Shown here piece after piece: positions 61,192 to 64,000 of a DNA stretch of 64,000 bases (position 1 is the first letter of the stretch; the number at the start of each line of letters is the position of its first letter). A model generated the notes under the pieces. It did not search any database. It was not told the DNA's origin and was given only the letters and a program-made list of their open reading frames with translations. This stretch comes from Blastopirellula sp. (GTDB lineage: Bacteria > Planctomycetota > Planctomycetia > Pirellulales > Pirellulaceae), in assembly GCA_002733575.1 (NCBI GenBank), contig NVWB01000150.1, forward strand, positions 1 through 64,000, read 5' to 3'. The position numbers and the translations under genes were made by a program.

Positions 61192-64000
61192 TTAGGATTT
61201 CAGGCCCGTTACTGGATCTCCAAGTTCCTTTTGGATTTTTCGTATCAGACCCTCAAATTTTGCACGTGAGGCTTCGCCGCCTAAGTCGGGGTACAGGCTT
61301 GCCGTGTTGGAAATATCTCTCTTGGCTGAAGCCAGATTCTTTTTCTTGGTTGCTGCAACGGTTGACGCTTTGGCATATTCAAAGCGGCTAAAGGCCAAGC
61401 GGTATCTTGATTCAAAGAAAACAGCACTGTAGGGACTTGGTTTCCCATTTTGTACAATAGCGTAGCGGGCTAGCGTGGCTTGGATTTGGCCCCAGCCCCA
61501 AACTGCATTTTTCTTGGTTTTAGGGTCTCTGCCTGATCCCATCATTGCGAGGAAAAACTTTTTAGGCTCCTTGGAACTGAGCCCCCACTCGTGATAGGTT
61601 TGGGCGGCTTCCATTTGCACATTAATCATCATGCTATTTTCAGTCAGCACTTCGGTAAAAGCAGCAATCGCTTTGTCGTAATTTCCCAAAGCACGTTGAA
61701 CCATGGCTACACGCATCTTGGCTTGCGTCAAGAGTTGTGGATTGATGGACTTATCGTCTTTCCCTTTCGCGATCACTTTCCCAAAATTCTTAGCGGCTTT
61801 TTCAAAGAAGCTTTTTGCATCAGCTCCAACGGTGCCATCTTTCGATTTTGCGCCCATCCCTAAGTTGTAGAAGGTTTCTCCTACCCAATTCAAAACGGTT
61901 AAATCATCCGTCGATTCAGCGACTCGGTCTAAGAAAGTCTCGAACCCTTTTGAGAGGGCCCCTTTGCTGGCTGTGGGTGTGTTTTCTAGCTGCTGTTTTA
62001 GGTCACGAGCTAATGATATATAGACCGCAATCAACTGTTTTTGCCCGGCCACATCATCGCCGACCAAGGCTTTTAGCTGGTCCATGACATTCAGAGCTTT
62101 ATCCATCATCTTCTCTGCTTCTGCTTGCGATTTCACGCCAGCAAGAGAAGAGACATAAACCCGAACCGCTCCTTTGTAGATCAACTTCTTTAGAGAGGCA
62201 CTAGTGATCGCTTTATTCTCGCTTTCGATTAAATGCAGTAAACCGAGCGTTTCGCCTTCTAACACGGGAATCGCTTTTTTAGGAGTTCCTAAATCAGCAT
62301 AAATTTGAGCTAACGACAAAGCAGCTATGACATAAGTCGTACTCGCTTCACCACCGGAGAATTGGGTTACCCCATTCTGCAAATTAGCTAACGCCTTGGT
62401 TTTTGCTGTGTCCAGTTGTTTTTGAGTAGGCAGGCCCTTGGTCGGTAATTTGTCGCGAGTGGCCACGCGATGTGCTTCCTTGCCTCTTAAGTAATAGGAC
62501 CAGAAAGTTTGACCGATTTTTAATTCGGCCGCTGGTCGTTTATTCGATTTCTTGGGAATGCGATTCAAGGTGGCTTCGGCTTCGGTCAGCTTGCCTTGCT
62601 GAACTTGGAAGCCCACCAAGGTGGCCAGGGCTTCATTGGTTTCGGGCTCACCTGGCCATTGTTTGGCCATGAATTCTACCGATTCCTGAATCTTGCTCAG
62701 TTCATACGATTTGTCGCCATCTCCCTTTGCTTCGTAAAGCATCAGGTAGGAAGCCAAGGCCAGTTTGGCACAAGTTTTTGCTGATGGACTGGTTGGGTAG
62801 CGACGAGAGATGAAGTCTCCCATGACATAAGATCGATGGTAAGATTTGTCTAGAAAATCAAGATAACACAGGTAATAGCGAACCGAGTTTAAATCGTCCG
62901 AAGGCGTGTCGTAGTCTGCTAAGTTTACCGCAGTATTGAATGCGCCACGCGATCTTTGATAGCTTCCGCTCATCGACTCTTGAGCCGTGGAGATATCCGC
63001 TTGCAGTGCTTTTTTCTCTTTGGGAGTCTTCTTCGAAGCCAACTGAACTCGCAATTTCTTCAGAACAAAGGCCTTCGATTGAGCTTCGGTGATGGCTTCG
63101 CGTCCTGCTGAAACCGCTTCACTAAATGTCTTAGGGGCATCATCCGCAACGATATCGGCCCCTTGCAAAGAGCCTTTGATTTGAATGGCTTCCTTCTGAT
63201 AAGAGCTTGGATAGCGAGCGACATCAACAATAAATTGGATACCTGATCTTCTGGTGCTTGCTTTGCCATCGTCTCCCTTTTTCATGGCTTCCGATTCGGC
63301 CAAATACGATTTGGCAATCAGAAACTTTAGCTCTAGCCAGTCAGGGTCGCGCAATTCGCTTGGTCTGAATTGTTGACTCTCTAGCCATTTTCCACAGATA
63401 TCATGAATCTGTTTGTATTTTTTGGGTGTCTCATCCAACCAGCATACAATCAGGTTTTTGACGCCCTTCATTTTCACTCGACGAAAACCATCTGGACGAT
63501 CTGGGAGTAGCATCAAGTCGTCTTTGTAGATCGCTACTGCTTTGGGATAGTCTTTCAGCAATTGATACCCTTGCCCTTGGTAGAGTCGGGCATAGAGACC
63601 TGCGAGTTTTGATTTGTACTTGCTGTAAGTCTCACCAAATTCCTTAATGGCAGTGTTGACTTGGTTCTTCTGTTGATCGCTGCCAGGAGTTGCTAACTTT
63701 GCTTTTTCAAACAAGCAGGTCGTTGCCAATAGTTGGCACTGCATGTACGCAGACCGCATTTCATCTCGATGCTCTATTTTGTCTGCCTCTTTTACAGGGT
63801 CTAATAACTTCGGGATGGCAGTCAAAATTTCTTTGATCGTTGCGATGGAGCCCTGGAATACTTTTCGCGCGGCATCGTACTTTTCACCTGATTTTTTTAA
63901 GAAGGCTTCTTTTTCTTTTGCATCTTTTTTGCTATTGGCCTGAAGCTCTGCTAGTTTTGCTTGTTCAAGCAGTAAATTACCCCGCTGAATTGTGGCAACG
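61192..64000 (-). CDS. Large TPR/helical repeat protein, partial (N-terminus beyond window)
   Basis: The reading frame runs leftward from beyond base 64000 to the stop at 61192, so at least 936 residues are present and the N-terminus is missing. A TTG at 63825 is not the start, because the upstream frame is open to the edge and continues the same helical composition (EQAKLAELQ, KEKEAFLKKSGEKYDAARKV). The whole visible protein consists of TPR-like alpha-helical pairs: ARLYQGQGYQLLKDYPKAVA, GETFYNLGMGAKSKDG and RVAMVQRALGNYDKAIAAFT are typical units. No catalytic motif is seen. It likely precedes the 340-residue TPR protein in the same operon and could provide the envelope scaffold for the ExbB-ExbD machine (inference). 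Confidence 0.8.
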   Translation of the reverse strand, partial: VATIQRGNLLLEQAKLAELQANSKKDAKEKEAFLKKSGEKYDAARKVFQGSIATIKEILTAIPKLLDPVKEADKIEHRDEMRSAYMQCQLLATTCLFEKAKLATPGSDQQKNQVNTAIKEFGETYSKYKSKLAGLYARLYQGQGYQLLKDYPKAVAIYKDDLMLLPDRPDGFRRVKMKGVKNLIVCWLDETPKKYKQIHDICGKWLESQQFRPSELRDPDWLELKFLIAKSYLAESEAMKKGDDGKASTRRSGIQFIVDVARYPSSYQKEAIQIKGSLQGADIVADDAPKTFSEAVSAGREAITEAQSKAFVLKKLRVQLASKKTPKEKKALQADISTAQESMSGSYQRSRGAFNTAVNLADYDTPSDDLNSVRYYLCYLDFLDKSYHRSYVMGDFISRRYPTSPSAKTCAKLALASYLMLYEAKGDGDKSYELSKIQESVEFMAKQWPGEPETNEALATLVGFQVQQGKLTEAEATLNRIPKKSNKRPAAELKIGQTFWSYYLRGKEAHRVATRDKLPTKGLPTQKQLDTAKTKALANLQNGVTQFSGGEASTTYVIAALSLAQIYADLGTPKKAIPVLEGETLGLLHLIESENKAITSASLKKLIYKGAVRVYVSSLAGVKSQAEAEKMMDKALNVMDQLKALVGDDVAGQKQLIAVYISLARDLKQQLENTPTASKGALSKGFETFLDRVAESTDDLTVLNWVGETFYNLGMGAKSKDGTVGADAKSFFEKAAKNFGKVIAKGKDDKSINPQLLTQAKMRVAMVQRALGNYDKAIAAFTEVLTENSMMINVQMEAAQTYHEWGLSSKEPKKFFLAMMGSGRDPKTKKNAVWGWGQIQATLARYAIVQNGKPSPYSAVFFESRYRLAFSRFEYAKASTVAATKKKNLASAKRDISNTASLYPDLGGEASRAKFEGLIRKIQKELGDPVTGLKS

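Overview
The window looks like chromosome of a planctomycete (Planctomycetota, probably a Pirellulales-type marine lineage). I infer this from gene content rather than a marker gene: a Sigma70_ECF-type sigma factor beside a Hanks kinase, several MotA/TolQ/ExbB and ExbD-like sets, System II cytochrome c assembly proteins (ResB and CcsA) of unusual size, TPR proteins, many membrane-anchored proteins of unknown function, and a base composition in the mid-40s % GC. No ribosomal RNA, CRISPR array or intact insertion sequence was seen. Both window ends cut a gene: an aromatic/aspartate aminotransferase at the left edge, whose ATG seems to end at base 1, and a large TPR-like protein at the right edge.

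Layout. 1-10.1 kb: aminotransferase, a repeat-bearing intergenic stretch, a hybrid histidine kinase, small membrane or secreted proteins, and leuA. The leuA gene has a leader peptide (MHQNLLLPLLLLLLADDRP, 9 Leu of 19), a protector, an antiterminator and a terminator, which is a complete amino-acid attenuator. 10.3 kb: tRNA-Leu(UAA). 10.9-12.2 kb: a cation/calcium exchanger.

12.3-31.8 kb holds the most striking region. A leftward series encodes a vWA protein, a 2275-residue membrane protein with cytosolic zinc-binding cysteines and about 20 Ig-like (Big_2) repeats, an SrfC-type P-loop protein, an SrfB-type Hsp70/actin-like ATPase, a GrpE-like protein, a double zinc-ribbon plus PQQ-type propeller protein, and a second vWA paralogue. 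A divergent, overlapping ECF sigma/Ser-Thr kinase pair sits at its head. I read this as one regulated system: a signalling pair that controls a membrane-tethered chaperone/GTPase machine. Its function is unknown.

31.8-37.2 kb: a leftward MotA/TolQ-like proton channel gene with two single-TM partner proteins and an MBL-fold nuclease. 38-46.3 kb: a secreted small protein, an acidic HTH-TM protein, and ResB (fused to a YWTD-type propeller) followed by CcsA. 46.4-46.7 kb: a long palindromic repeat. 46.8-57 kb: an AsmA-like protein of unknown function, aroC, a bile-acid-symporter-family transporter, rpmE-prfA-prmC, a degenerate GGDEF protein, a YhaM-like nuclease, a PlsC-type acyltransferase and a XerC/D recombinase. 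58-64 kb: a leftward ExbB-ExbD-ExbD operon preceded by two TPR-rich periplasmic proteins.
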